This document shows, piece after piece, positions 27,711 through 36,588 of a stretch of 64,000 nucleotides of DNA. Under the pieces are notes generated by a model, which was not told the origin of the DNA, did not search any database, and saw only the letters and a program-made list of their open reading frames with translations. The stretch is from Myxococcales bacterium (GTDB taxonomy: Bacteria; Myxococcota_A; Polyangia; Haliangiales; Haliangiaceae), in NCBI GenBank assembly GCA_947483555.1, contig CANKMW010000005.1, forward strand, positions 62,001 through 126,000. Direction: 5' to 3'. Each line of letters opens with the position of its first letter. Position 1 is the stretch's first letter. A program made the position numbers and the translations under genes.

Positions 27711-29216
27711 GTGAGGTTCCTCCCTGCGGTGCCGGCGGTCTGTGCGGCGGCGTGCCTGTCGACGCCGCCGGCCGATCAGCCGGACGCGTCCCCCGACGCC
27801 GCGATGTGTGTCGACGCCGACGACGACGGCTGGCGGTCGAGCTGCCCGGGCGATACCTACCAGGACTGCGACGACGGCAACCCGGCGATCCACCCCGGCG
27901 CTCGCGAGGTGACGAGCGCCGACGCGATCGAAGATCGCGACTGCACCGGCAGTGGCCTGTTGCCCGGGACCGGGCTCGTCGACCTGACCGCCGGCCCGCT
28001 CGGCGGCGGTGGCGGTTCCGGCCAGGCCGGGGCCCGGATCGCGACCGGGTTCGGCCGCTACGACCTCGATCCTCGGGCCGGCCACCAGCTGACCAGCGTG
28101 GTGGTCCAGCTCGCCGGGAGCTCGAGCGCGGAGCTGCTCTACGACGGCCCGATCATGGAACGCAACTCGGGCGTCCACGTGTGGGACGACTTCCTCGCCG
28201 TGCTGCCCGACGACAGCCGGCTCGACGAGGTCGCGTCGGGGCCGGCGATCTACCAGGCCCTGGTCACGTATCGCGATGGCGGCACGATGTCGGCGCCCGC
28301 GCTGGCCGGCACGTCGCTGTACACGATCACGATGGATGGTCGCATCCACCGCACCGATCGCCTGACGCTCGCTGCTCAGCCACCGTATGCCGGCGGCGCC
28401 GACTATCCGGGCATCACGTCGTTCGTCGCGCTGGCGGCGTCGGCGGCGATCGGGGGCGCGACCACCTTCACCAACGTCGTGGCCCGCGAGGCTAACCTGA
28501 CCCTGACCAGCGCGCTGCTGCCCATCAGCGGCGGCGGCGGCCCCCAGCTCGGCGGCGGAGACCCGAGCACGTGGCGGTGGTCGTGTGCGTACGGAGACAG
28601 CGTCGAGGTCGGGTTCACGCGGGTGGTTCCAGACAACGGTCAGCCCATCCGCGCGATGCGGGTCTACTCGAGCCCCGGTGCGAGCCTCCGCCAGGTGGCG
28701 CTGCAGTACGACTGGCAACAAGGCACGGGCAACCCGGTGGAGCTGGTGCTGGCCTCGCAGCGCGGTCATTTCCTCATCACGCCGAGCGCGCGCAGCATCC
28801 CGGTCGAGTGCAGCCGGGCCGAGGCCAAGTCCAACGCGTTCACCACGCCGGTGGATGTCGTGTTCGGAACCCCCGCGACCGGGCAGCTGGTCACCGTGGT
28901 CGACGACCAGGACGACGACGAGAACGACGACGGGTTCATCGAGGCCGGTGGGTACTGGGCGGTGCGGGCGCTGACGCCAGCCGGGATCACGCTCGGGTTC
29001 GTGCAACCCGGCGGCACCGCGCTCCCGACCTACTCGACGTTCCGGATCGGCAACCTGCCTGCCAACCGCGATCCGGTGCTGCTGATCGACGGCGTCCGCG
29101 CCAGCCAGGGCGAGCGCTACCGGCTGCAGCCCGACGGGACCGCCGGCATCTGGCTGGTGATCATGGTCCCGCTGCTGTCCGGCCAGACCGTGGAGCTCGT
29201 CTCGCCACCGGGCTGA
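27711..29216 (+). CDS. Exported protein with an Asp-rich N-terminus, unknown function
   Basis: A 501-residue protein. The leader VRFLPAVPAVCAAACLST suggests a lipoprotein. Next comes a Cys/Asp segment (CVDADDDGW, CPGDTYQDCDDGNPAIHPGA) of the metal-binding kind found in secreted Myxococcota proteins, then a long strand-rich region. No catalytic motif is recognised. GTG 27711 fits the 6-nt promoter spacing; GTG 27708 and ATG 27687 are in frame, but the latter would overlap the acylase start. Confidence 0.75.
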   Translation: MRFLPAVPAVCAAACLSTPPADQPDASPDAAMCVDADDDGWRSSCPGDTYQDCDDGNPAIHPGAREVTSADAIEDRDCTGSGLLPGTGLVDLTAGPLGGGGGSGQAGARIATGFGRYDLDPRAGHQLTSVVVQLAGSSSAELLYDGPIMERNSGVHVWDDFLAVLPDDSRLDEVASGPAIYQALVTYRDGGTMSAPALAGTSLYTITMDGRIHRTDRLTLAAQPPYAGGADYPGITSFVALAASAAIGGATTFTNVVAREANLTLTSALLPISGGGGPQLGGGDPSTWRWSCAYGDSVEVGFTRVVPDNGQPIRAMRVYSSPGASLRQVALQYDWQQGTGNPVELVLASQRGHFLITPSARSIPVECSRAEAKSNAFTTPVDVVFGTPATGQLVTVVDDQDDDENDDGFIEAGGYWAVRALTPAGITLGFVQPGGTALPTYSTFRIGNLPANRDPVLLIDGVRASQGERYRLQPDGTAGIWLVIMVPLLSGQTVELVSPPG

Positions 29217-29260
29217 CCGGCGCACGTCCCGGCGAGCCCAGGATCGGCCGGCGTTCGTGG

Positions 29261-29266
29261 TAGACA
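29261..29266 (+). promoter_or_regulatory. Candidate -10 element (TAGACA) for the SDR gene
   Basis: It ends 9 nt before the ATG at 29276. The last base departs from TAnnnT. Confidence 0.35.
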
Positions 29267-29275
29267 GCGCGGTCG

Positions 29276-30904
29276 ATGTCCGCTGCTGACGATGACCACG
29301 AGACCCGCGCCGCCGCCGCCGCCGCGCTGCTCGAAGCGCTGTTCGCCGAGCCGCGCCGCATGGCCGAGCTCAGCGAGGCGGTCCGCCGCCGCCTGATGGT
29401 CGCCGCCGGCCAGCTGTCGCGGCCAGATCGCTACACCCGCAAGGCGATGCGCAAGGGCCTCGAGCGGCGCCAGCGGCTCGAGGTCAAGGCCGCCGATCTC
29501 GCGTTGCTCGACGGCACCGGCATCCGGACCCTGCGTCGCCTGCCGGTGTTCCCCAGCCTCGGGGCGGTGCCGCAGCTCCCCGGGCCCGAGGAGATCGACG
29601 CCCTGCCGGCTGGCGACGGCGGTGACGACGGCGAGGCGTGGGCGGCGGCCGAGGCGCGCCGCGACGAGACGCCGGATCCGGTGCGCGATGAGCCAGATGC
29701 CGCGCGCTTGCATGAAGCCCGCAACTGCTACGTGTGCAAGGCCGACTTCCACGAGCTGCACCCGTTCTACGACGCGATGTGCGCGACCTGCGCGGCGCTC
29801 AACTGGGACAAGCGTAACCAGAGCGCCGACCTGCGCGGGCGGGTCGCGCTGGTCACCGGTGCCCGGGTCAAGATCGGGGCCCAGATCGCGCTCAAGCTGC
29901 TGCGCGCCGGCGCCGAGACCATCATCCTCACCCGCTTCCCCGTCGACGCGGCTCGCCGGCTGGCCGCCGAGCCCGACGCGGACGAGCTGTGCACCCGCGC
30001 CCACGTCTTCGGTTGCGACCTGCGCCACACGCCGTCGGTCGAGGCGTTGTGCGCGGCGCTGTGCGGCTCGCTGGCGCGGCTCGACGTGCTGGTCAACAAC
30101 GCGTGCCAGACCGTCCGGCGGCCGAGCGGTTTCTACGATCATCTGATGACGGCCGAGGCGGCGCCGTGGGCGAGCCTCGGCGAGCGCGAGCGCCGGGTGC
30201 TGGCCCGATGGTGGGACGTGCGGAGCGCGGCCGACGCGGCTCAGCGCCAGCTCGCCGACGGCGCCCACGCCGTGGTGCCGGTCGCCGGCGCGCCCGGGCT
30301 GTGGAAGTCCGCCGTGCTGTCGCAGGTGCCGTTGCTGGCCGAGGATCTCGAGCGCGGCGGCCACCTGTACCCGGCCGGGCGTCTCGACGCCGATCTGCAG
30401 CAGGTCGACCTGCGCGATTTCAACTCGTGGCGCATGACCCTGGCCGACGTCCCCACCGCCGAGCTGCTCGAGGTGCACCTGGTCAACGCCGTGGCGCCGT
30501 TCGTGCTCAACGCACGCCTCAAGCCGCTGCTGGCCGCGGTGCCGACCCGCGACGCCCACGTCGTCAACGTGTCGGCGATGGAGGGCCAGTTCTACCGCCG
30601 CTTCAAGACCGACAAGCATCCCCATACCAACATGGCCAAGGCCGCGCTCAACATGCTGACCCGCACCGCGGCCATCGACTACGTGCGGTCCGGCATCCAC
30701 ATGAACGCGGTCGACACCGGCTGGGTCACCGACGAGGACCCGGCGACGATCGCCGCCCGCAAGGTCGCGGTCCACGGCTTCCACCCGCCGCTCGACATCA
30801 TCGACGGCGCCGCCCGCGTCCTCGATCCGGTGTTCGACGGCCACCTCACCGGCCGCCACGTCTGGGGCCAGTTCCTCAAGGACTACGCGCCGACACCCTG
30901 GTGA
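29276..30904 (+). CDS. Short-chain dehydrogenase-like protein with N-terminal Zn ribbon
   Basis: A 542-residue protein. Residues 1-145 are a helical and acidic extension. Two CXXC pairs (C151/C154 and C169/C172) form a probable zinc ribbon, followed by a Rossmann SDR domain with TGARVKIG (residues 194-201), LVNNAC and VNVSAMEG. The usual catalytic YxxxK reads TNMAK, so Tyr is Thr while Ser and Lys remain. It is either an SDR with altered chemistry or a non-catalytic binder. NAD(P) binding is likely; the substrate is unknown. Confidence 0.82.
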   Translation: MSAADDDHETRAAAAAALLEALFAEPRRMAELSEAVRRRLMVAAGQLSRPDRYTRKAMRKGLERRQRLEVKAADLALLDGTGIRTLRRLPVFPSLGAVPQLPGPEEIDALPAGDGGDDGEAWAAAEARRDETPDPVRDEPDAARLHEARNCYVCKADFHELHPFYDAMCATCAALNWDKRNQSADLRGRVALVTGARVKIGAQIALKLLRAGAETIILTRFPVDAARRLAAEPDADELCTRAHVFGCDLRHTPSVEALCAALCGSLARLDVLVNNACQTVRRPSGFYDHLMTAEAAPWASLGERERRVLARWWDVRSAADAAQRQLADGAHAVVPVAGAPGLWKSAVLSQVPLLAEDLERGGHLYPAGRLDADLQQVDLRDFNSWRMTLADVPTAELLEVHLVNAVAPFVLNARLKPLLAAVPTRDAHVVNVSAMEGQFYRRFKTDKHPHTNMAKAALNMLTRTAAIDYVRSGIHMNAVDTGWVTDEDPATIAARKVAVHGFHPPLDIIDGAARVLDPVFDGHLTGRHVWGQFLKDYAPTPW

Positions 30905-31420
<516 letters not shown>

Positions 31421-32101
31421 GTGCGAATCCTGGTCGTCGAAGACGAGGCTGGCCTCCGCGAGGGGCTCGTCGATCTGTTGCGCGGTGACGGTCACGACGT
31501 GACCGCGGTAGGTGACGGGGCGACCGCCGCCGCCACCGGCATCGCCGAGACCTGGGATCTGGTCGTCCTCGACCTCATGCTGCCCCGGCTCAACGGCATG
31601 GACGTATGTCGCCGCCTGCGCGGTGCCCGTCCGGGGATGCCGATCCTGATGCTGACCGCGCGCGGCAGCGAGGACGACAAGGTTCGCGGTCTGGGCGAGG
31701 GCGCCGACGACTACGTCACCAAGCCGTTCTCGGCGCGCGAGCTCCTGGCCCGGGTGCGCGCGCTCGGCCGGCGGGCGCCGGCCGAGGTCACCGAGCACAT
31801 CGATGTCGATGGCGCGGTGCTCGACTTCGCGCGCCTGGTCGTCAAGCGCGACGGCGTGACCACCGCCTTGACGCCGCGCGAGGTCGGCTTGCTGCGCTGG
31901 CTGCACCGCCAGCGCGGCCGCGCCGTGTCGCGCGGCGAGATCCTCGAGCAGGTCTTCGGCCAGCGCGGCGACCTCCAGACCCGCGCCGTCGACATGGCGG
32001 TGGTCGTGCTGCGCAAGAAGGTGGAGCGCGATCCCGCGCACCCGACCATCATCGTGTCGATCAAGGGTGCCGGCTACGCCTGGGGCGAGACCACGCCGTG
32101 A
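31421..32101 (+). CDS. OmpR-family response regulator
   Basis: A 226-residue two-component regulator. The receiver has EDE at the acidic pocket, the phosphate-accepting Asp in VVLDLMLP, the Thr in LTARG and the Lys in VTKPF. A winged-helix DNA-binding domain follows (LTPREVGLLRWLHRQRGRAVSR to IKGAGYAWG). The GTG start gives MRILVVEDE, with CACACT ending 6 nt upstream as a weak -10. Its stop overlaps the kinase start (GTGA). Targets are unknown. Confidence 0.93.
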   Translation: MRILVVEDEAGLREGLVDLLRGDGHDVTAVGDGATAAATGIAETWDLVVLDLMLPRLNGMDVCRRLRGARPGMPILMLTARGSEDDKVRGLGEGADDYVTKPFSARELLARVRALGRRAPAEVTEHIDVDGAVLDFARLVVKRDGVTTALTPREVGLLRWLHRQRGRAVSRGEILEQVFGQRGDLQTRAVDMAVVVLRKKVERDPAHPTIIVSIKGAGYAWGETTP

Positions 32102-34161
32102 CGTCGACGCGCACCCTCACCGCCGCGGCGCTGGTCATCGGCGCGCTGGCGGCGGTGTTGATCGGCTGGTTCGGCAGCGGCTGGCGCGCGATGGAGCGCG
32201 AGCAGCGCGCCCTGGTCGACGCCGCCCGCGCCGATGCGGCCGACACCGCGGCGGTGCTCGCCGACGAGCTGGTCGCCGAGCTCGAGCACCTGCGCGCCGA
32301 CGAGTCGCAGCGACCGTACTTCCACTATCAGAACCTGTTCCACGATCCCCGCGGCGCCAGCCTGGGCTGGAGCGTGGTGCCCTCGCCGCTGGCGGCTGGT
32401 CCCAGCGAACGGCTGGTGGCGACTCACTTCCAGATCGACGCCGCCGGCGCCGTGACCTCGCCGACCGTCAACCCCGACGTGCCCGAGAACAACGCGGCCG
32501 TGGCCAGCGCCGACCTGGCGGTGCTGGCCGAGCTCGGTCGGGTCAAGGCGACGCTGGTCGAGCCGGCCGATCCGGTGCAGATCGCGATGGCGCAACCGGC
32601 GCGGGTGTCGCCGGTACCCGCCGACCGTCCGCAACCGACACCGGACGACCGGCCGATCAAGACCGCGAGCAAGCCGGCGTCGAAGGCCAGCGGGAAGGAC
32701 GCCAGGTCCAACGATCCGTTCGGCGGCGACGGCGACGATGACAAGCTCGCCTACGCCGGCAACAAGAAGCGGCGGCCGGTGAAGCAGGCGCTCGAACCCG
32801 AGCCCCAGGTGGTGCAACTCGATCCGGAGGTCTACGCGCAGAACAAGCAGTCCAACGAGATCTTCGTGAACTCGCGGATGGGCAACCGGGCGCCGGTCCA
32901 GCAGATGAAGGACCCGCCGCCGCAGCAAGCGGTGAAGCCGCTCCCGCCGCCGCCGCAGGCAGCCGAGCCGCCGCCGGTGGTGGTGCCGGTTCAGCAGCAG
33001 CCAGCGCCGCCGCGGACTCGACCGCGGGCCACGCCGCGGCCCGCACCGTCGCCACCGGCGGCGCCGGCGCCGGTCACGATCACGGTCGCACCGCTGGTGT
33101 GGCGGGCAGTCACGCTCGATGGCCAGCCCGCCCTGCTGGCGATGCGTCGGGTGACCACGCCCGATGGCCAGCTGACGCAAGGCCTGGTGGTGTCGACGGA
33201 ACGGCTAGGTGAGTGGCTGGCCGAGCGCGATCCCGAGGCCGGCGCCACCCTGGTCGCCGCCGCCGGTGCACAGGTGAGCGCCGCCGCGCCGGTCGCCCTC
33301 GCCGACGTCGGATGGTGGGTCACCGTGGACGATCGCGACGCGCTGGCCGCCGCGCGCCGCGGCGCCGTCGGGCTGCGCAGCGCGTTCCTCGGCCGCTTCA
33401 TCCCGATCTCGCTGCTGGCGCTGACGTGCGCCATGCTGGTCGTGTTGCTCACCGCGCGCGCCGAAAAACTGGCGCACCAGCGCGAGCGCTTCGCGGCCGC
33501 GGCCGCGCACGAGCTGCGCACGCCCCTCGCCGGCATCCAGCTGTACGGCGACATGCTGGTCGACGGTCTCGGCGATCCGGCCAAGCACCGCGACTACGCT
33601 CGCCGGGTGGCCGAAGAGGCGTCGCGGCTGGGTCGCGTCGTCGCCAACGTGCTTGGCTTCTCGCAGCTCGAGCGGCGCAGCCTGGCGGTGCGGGTCGAGC
33701 GCGGTGACGTCGTCGAGGCAGTGCGCGCCGCGGTCGAGCGCGCCGAGCCCAGCCTGGTCCGCGGCGGGGCCACCGTCGAGCTCGACGTGCCGGCGGCGGC
33801 GCCGGCCAGCTTCGATCGTGACGCGCTGGCCCGCATCCTCGGCAACCTGCTCGACAACGCCGAGAAGTACAGCCGCGAGCACGAGGACCGGCGGATCACC
33901 GTGACCGTCCGCACCGGCGGCGCCGGGGCCGTCGAGATCAACGTGGCCGATCGCGGCCCCGGGTTGCCAGCGGCGCTGCGCCGTCGTCGCTTCCAGCCGT
34001 TCGCGCGCGGCATCGGCGACGACGGCCCCCCGGGCCTCGGGCTTGGCCTGGCGCTCTCGCAGTCGCTGGCCCAGGCCATGGGCGGCGAGCTGACCTGGAG
34101 GGATCAATCGCCGGGCGCCACCTTCGTGGTGTCGCTGCCGGCCGCCACCACCGTGGGCTGA
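32098..34161 (+). CDS. Sensor histidine kinase with a Pro-rich extracytoplasmic region
   Basis: A 687-residue kinase, partner of the regulator overlapped at its start. TM1 is at about residues 7-24 and TM2 at about 440-460 (FIPISLLALTCAMLVVLL). The roughly 415-residue periplasmic part holds a long low-complexity Lys/Pro/Ala-rich stretch (about 190-325) with PPPPP runs. Catalytic part: H-box AAHELRTPLAG, N-box NLLDNAEKYS, G1 DRGPGLP, G2 GLGLGLAL. The periplasmic part resembles no sensor family I know; the proline-rich stretch may span or touch the cell wall. Confidence 0.9.
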   Translation: MTSTRTLTAAALVIGALAAVLIGWFGSGWRAMEREQRALVDAARADAADTAAVLADELVAELEHLRADESQRPYFHYQNLFHDPRGASLGWSVVPSPLAAGPSERLVATHFQIDAAGAVTSPTVNPDVPENNAAVASADLAVLAELGRVKATLVEPADPVQIAMAQPARVSPVPADRPQPTPDDRPIKTASKPASKASGKDARSNDPFGGDGDDDKLAYAGNKKRRPVKQALEPEPQVVQLDPEVYAQNKQSNEIFVNSRMGNRAPVQQMKDPPPQQAVKPLPPPPQAAEPPPVVVPVQQQPAPPRTRPRATPRPAPSPPAAPAPVTITVAPLVWRAVTLDGQPALLAMRRVTTPDGQLTQGLVVSTERLGEWLAERDPEAGATLVAAAGAQVSAAAPVALADVGWWVTVDDRDALAAARRGAVGLRSAFLGRFIPISLLALTCAMLVVLLTARAEKLAHQRERFAAAAAHELRTPLAGIQLYGDMLVDGLGDPAKHRDYARRVAEEASRLGRVVANVLGFSQLERRSLAVRVERGDVVEAVRAAVERAEPSLVRGGATVELDVPAAAPASFDRDALARILGNLLDNAEKYSREHEDRRITVTVRTGGAGAVEINVADRGPGLPAALRRRRFQPFARGIGDDGPPGLGLGLALSQSLAQAMGGELTWRDQSPGATFVVSLPAATTVG

Positions 34162-34166
34162 GCGCG

Positions 34167-35228
34167 CTAGTCGGCGCCCGGGGCGGCGGCGATCTCGCGC
34201 CCGCAGACGTGGACCACGTAGCTCACCGGCAGCGACGTCGAGCGTCGCGAGCCGCCGACCCACAGCCAGTACTCGGTCTGGGGCTCGACCGAGGTCACCA
34301 CGATCTCCTCGCCGATCAGCGCTGCGCTCGGGGTCCCCATCGGGTCGCTCGGCTTGCCGGCCTCGAAGACCAGCACGTCGAGATCGGCGAGACCGCCGGT
34401 CCACACCACGCGAAGATCGAGCTGGTTGGTGGTGGCGCCGGTGTAGAGCGAGAACGTATCGCGATCGCGATACTCGTCGCCGCTGGTGGTCACCGGCGCC
34501 GACAACCCGGCGATGGCGAAGCGGCTACCCGCCGTGACGGCCTCGCCGGTGGCGTCCGGGGCATCGGCGGTCGTCGACGTGGCCATGGCGGCGAGGATCG
34601 GCGGCTGCTGCCGGACCTCGATCACGTCGTTGGCGCGATGCAGGGCGCCGCTCTCGTCGGTCTCGTTGTGGATGGTGCCGCCCGTCATCGGGGGACAGCG
34701 AGCGGCCGGAAGGTCGGCGGAGACCTCGATCCGGTACGGGAACGACGTCGCGGTGGTCGCCGAACGCGCCTCGACGCCGAGCGTGTACTCGCCCTGTGGC
34801 AGCAGCAGCGCGGTCACCGCGTTGCCGGCGCGGAGCCGGGCCAGCGAGCGCACGCCGCTGCCGTCGCGGACGATCAAGTCGAGTTGATCGACCGCGCCCC
34901 CGAGCGGCGCGGTCAGGCGTACGACCACCGGCGCGGTCGGCGCGATGGTGACCTGGTACAGATCGAGATCGACGAGGCCGCCGCTCGGGTGATCGGTGTC
35001 GATCTCGCCGCACACCGCGATGCGCGCACCGGCGAAGGTCGCGCCGGTCGGCTCGGCCGAGTTGCCGTTGCGCGAGTCGTCGGCCTCGGGGTGGCAATCG
35101 ACCGGCGCCCCGTCGCCACCCGCATCGGGGGCGGTGGCACCGTCGAGCGGCGCCGGGCCGCTGTCGTCACCGCAGCCGGCGGCGAGCGCGTGGGCGAACC
35201 ACAGCCCGGTGAGCAGAGAACATCTCAT
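34167..35228 (-). CDS. Lipoprotein with pre-peptidase-type beta-sandwich repeats
   Basis: A 353-residue lipoprotein (leader MRCSLLTGLWFAHALAAGC). After an Asp/Ala linker, two strand-rich domains follow, each with the D-L-D/LDLIV pattern of bacterial pre-peptidase C-terminal-like domains (LVDLDLYQVTIAPTAPVVVRL and NQLDLRVVWTGGLADLDVLVF). No protease domain is attached. It is probably a surface binding protein. The stop lies 5 nt from the convergent kinase gene. Confidence 0.75.
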   Translation of the reverse strand: MRCSLLTGLWFAHALAAGCGDDSGPAPLDGATAPDAGGDGAPVDCHPEADDSRNGNSAEPTGATFAGARIAVCGEIDTDHPSGGLVDLDLYQVTIAPTAPVVVRLTAPLGGAVDQLDLIVRDGSGVRSLARLRAGNAVTALLLPQGEYTLGVEARSATTATSFPYRIEVSADLPAARCPPMTGGTIHNETDESGALHRANDVIEVRQQPPILAAMATSTTADAPDATGEAVTAGSRFAIAGLSAPVTTSGDEYRDRDTFSLYTGATTNQLDLRVVWTGGLADLDVLVFEAGKPSDPMGTPSAALIGEEIVVTSVEPQTEYWLWVGGSRRSTSLPVSYVVHVCGREIAAAPGAD

Positions 35229-35334
35229 CTGTCGATCGCTCAAGCTACCGGCGGGAGCGGCTGGTGTCCAGCAACGTGCGGGCGAGCGCGATCTGGCGCA
35301 CGCCCCAGGGCCCGTCGATCGGCGGTCCGTCCTG

Positions 35335-35340
35335 TATACT
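35335..35340 (+). promoter_or_regulatory. Candidate -10 element (TATACT) for the OmpA-like gene
   Basis: It ends 9 nt before the ATG at 35350 in the 121-bp divergent gap; on the other strand TAGCTT lies 13 nt before the lipoprotein ATG. Confidence 0.5.
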
Positions 35341-35349
35341 GCCACCCAC

Positions 35350-36588
35350 ATGCCGCGGGTCCTCCCCCTCGCGTCGCTGCTTGCCGCCGCCGCCTTCGTG
35401 TCCAGCCCTGCCAGCGCTGAACCCATCGAGGTCGGCGGCATGCTGGGGCCGCGCCTGTTCGCCGACGACTCGATCCTCGGCAAGAACGAGGCCTTCGACA
35501 CGTCGCTGCGCGACAGCGTGCTGCTCGGCGTCCGGGCGGCGCGACCGATCAACGCGTGGCTGGTCCCCGAGATCGAGCTGGGGCTGTCGCCGGGCACCAC
35601 CCGCGAGTTCGACATCGATGTGTTGTGGTTCGAGCCGCGCGCGCACCTGCGGTTCCAGATCCGCCCCGATCGGCGGGTTCGGCCGTTCGCGGTCCTTGGC
35701 GGCGGCCTGCCGGTGGTGCTGTCGACCAAGCGCGGCATCTACCCCAGCGGGCTCACCGGCGAGGCATACGGCGGAGGCGGCGTCGGCTGGAACCCGGGCC
35801 GCGGGGTGGCGCTGCGCTTCGACGCTCGGTTCTCGATCTTCCAGGGCCGGGGTGGCGAGAAACCGGTGACCGTGGAGGCCGAGATCACGGCCGGCGTGTG
35901 GTTCACGCTCGGCAGCCGCCGCCGCGCCGCCGAGCGGGCGCGGGCGCTGCCGCCGCCGCTGCCAGCCGACGGCGATGGGGACGGATATCCCGACAACGCC
36001 GATGGCTGTCCGGACCGCGCCGAGGACCATGACGGCTTCGACGACCGCGACGGCTGCCCGGACATCGACAACGACGGTGACCAGGTCCTCGATGTCGCCG
36101 ACAAGTGCGCGACCGTGGTCGAGAGTTACAACGGTTTCGAAGACGACGACGGCTGCCCCGACACCGTGCACGCCGAGGTCGACAGCATCATCGGCACCGT
36201 CGAGGGTCTGCTGTACTCGCCGGGCGACGTCAACGTGCGTGCCACCGCCAACGACGGCATGGATCGCATCGTCAAGGTGTTGAAGGATCACCCGTCGGTG
36301 CGGCTGGTGCTGGTCGGACACACCGACGCCAAGGAAGCGCGGCCCGATCCCGACCAGCCGGCCCCGGCCGACGGTTCGCCGCCGCCCGACCCCGCCGAGC
36401 TGGCCAACGAGCTCGGTCGCGAACGCGCGGCGGCGGTCCGCAACACGCTGGTCGGGCGCGGCCTCAACAAGGGCCGCTTCGTGATCGATACCGCGGGCTT
36501 CGAGCAGCCGGTCTCCGACGAGGACACCAACCGCGGTCGCCTGCGCAACCGCCGGGTCGAGGTCCGCCTGTTCGTCCCGAAACGCTAG
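35350..36588 (+). CDS. OmpA-family protein with TSP3-type calcium repeats
   Basis: A 412-residue outer-membrane protein: signal (LASLLAAAAFVSSPASA), an N-terminal barrel of about 180 residues, a calcium-binding linker of TSP3 units (DGDGDGYPDNADGCPD, DDRDGCPDIDNDGD) and an OmpA/MotB peptidoglycan-binding domain (LVLVGHTDA ... RAAAVRNTLV ... NRRVEVRL). It anchors the outer membrane to the cell wall. The OmpA domain has an extra Pro/Asp-rich loop after HTDA. The TAG stop is shared with the convergent kinase gene in CTAG. Confidence 0.92.
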   Translation: MPRVLPLASLLAAAAFVSSPASAEPIEVGGMLGPRLFADDSILGKNEAFDTSLRDSVLLGVRAARPINAWLVPEIELGLSPGTTREFDIDVLWFEPRAHLRFQIRPDRRVRPFAVLGGGLPVVLSTKRGIYPSGLTGEAYGGGGVGWNPGRGVALRFDARFSIFQGRGGEKPVTVEAEITAGVWFTLGSRRRAAERARALPPPLPADGDGDGYPDNADGCPDRAEDHDGFDDRDGCPDIDNDGDQVLDVADKCATVVESYNGFEDDDGCPDTVHAEVDSIIGTVEGLLYSPGDVNVRATANDGMDRIVKVLKDHPSVRLVLVGHTDAKEARPDPDQPAPADGSPPPDPAELANELGRERAAAVRNTLVGRGLNKGRFVIDTAGFEQPVSDEDTNRGRLRNRRVEVRLFVPKR

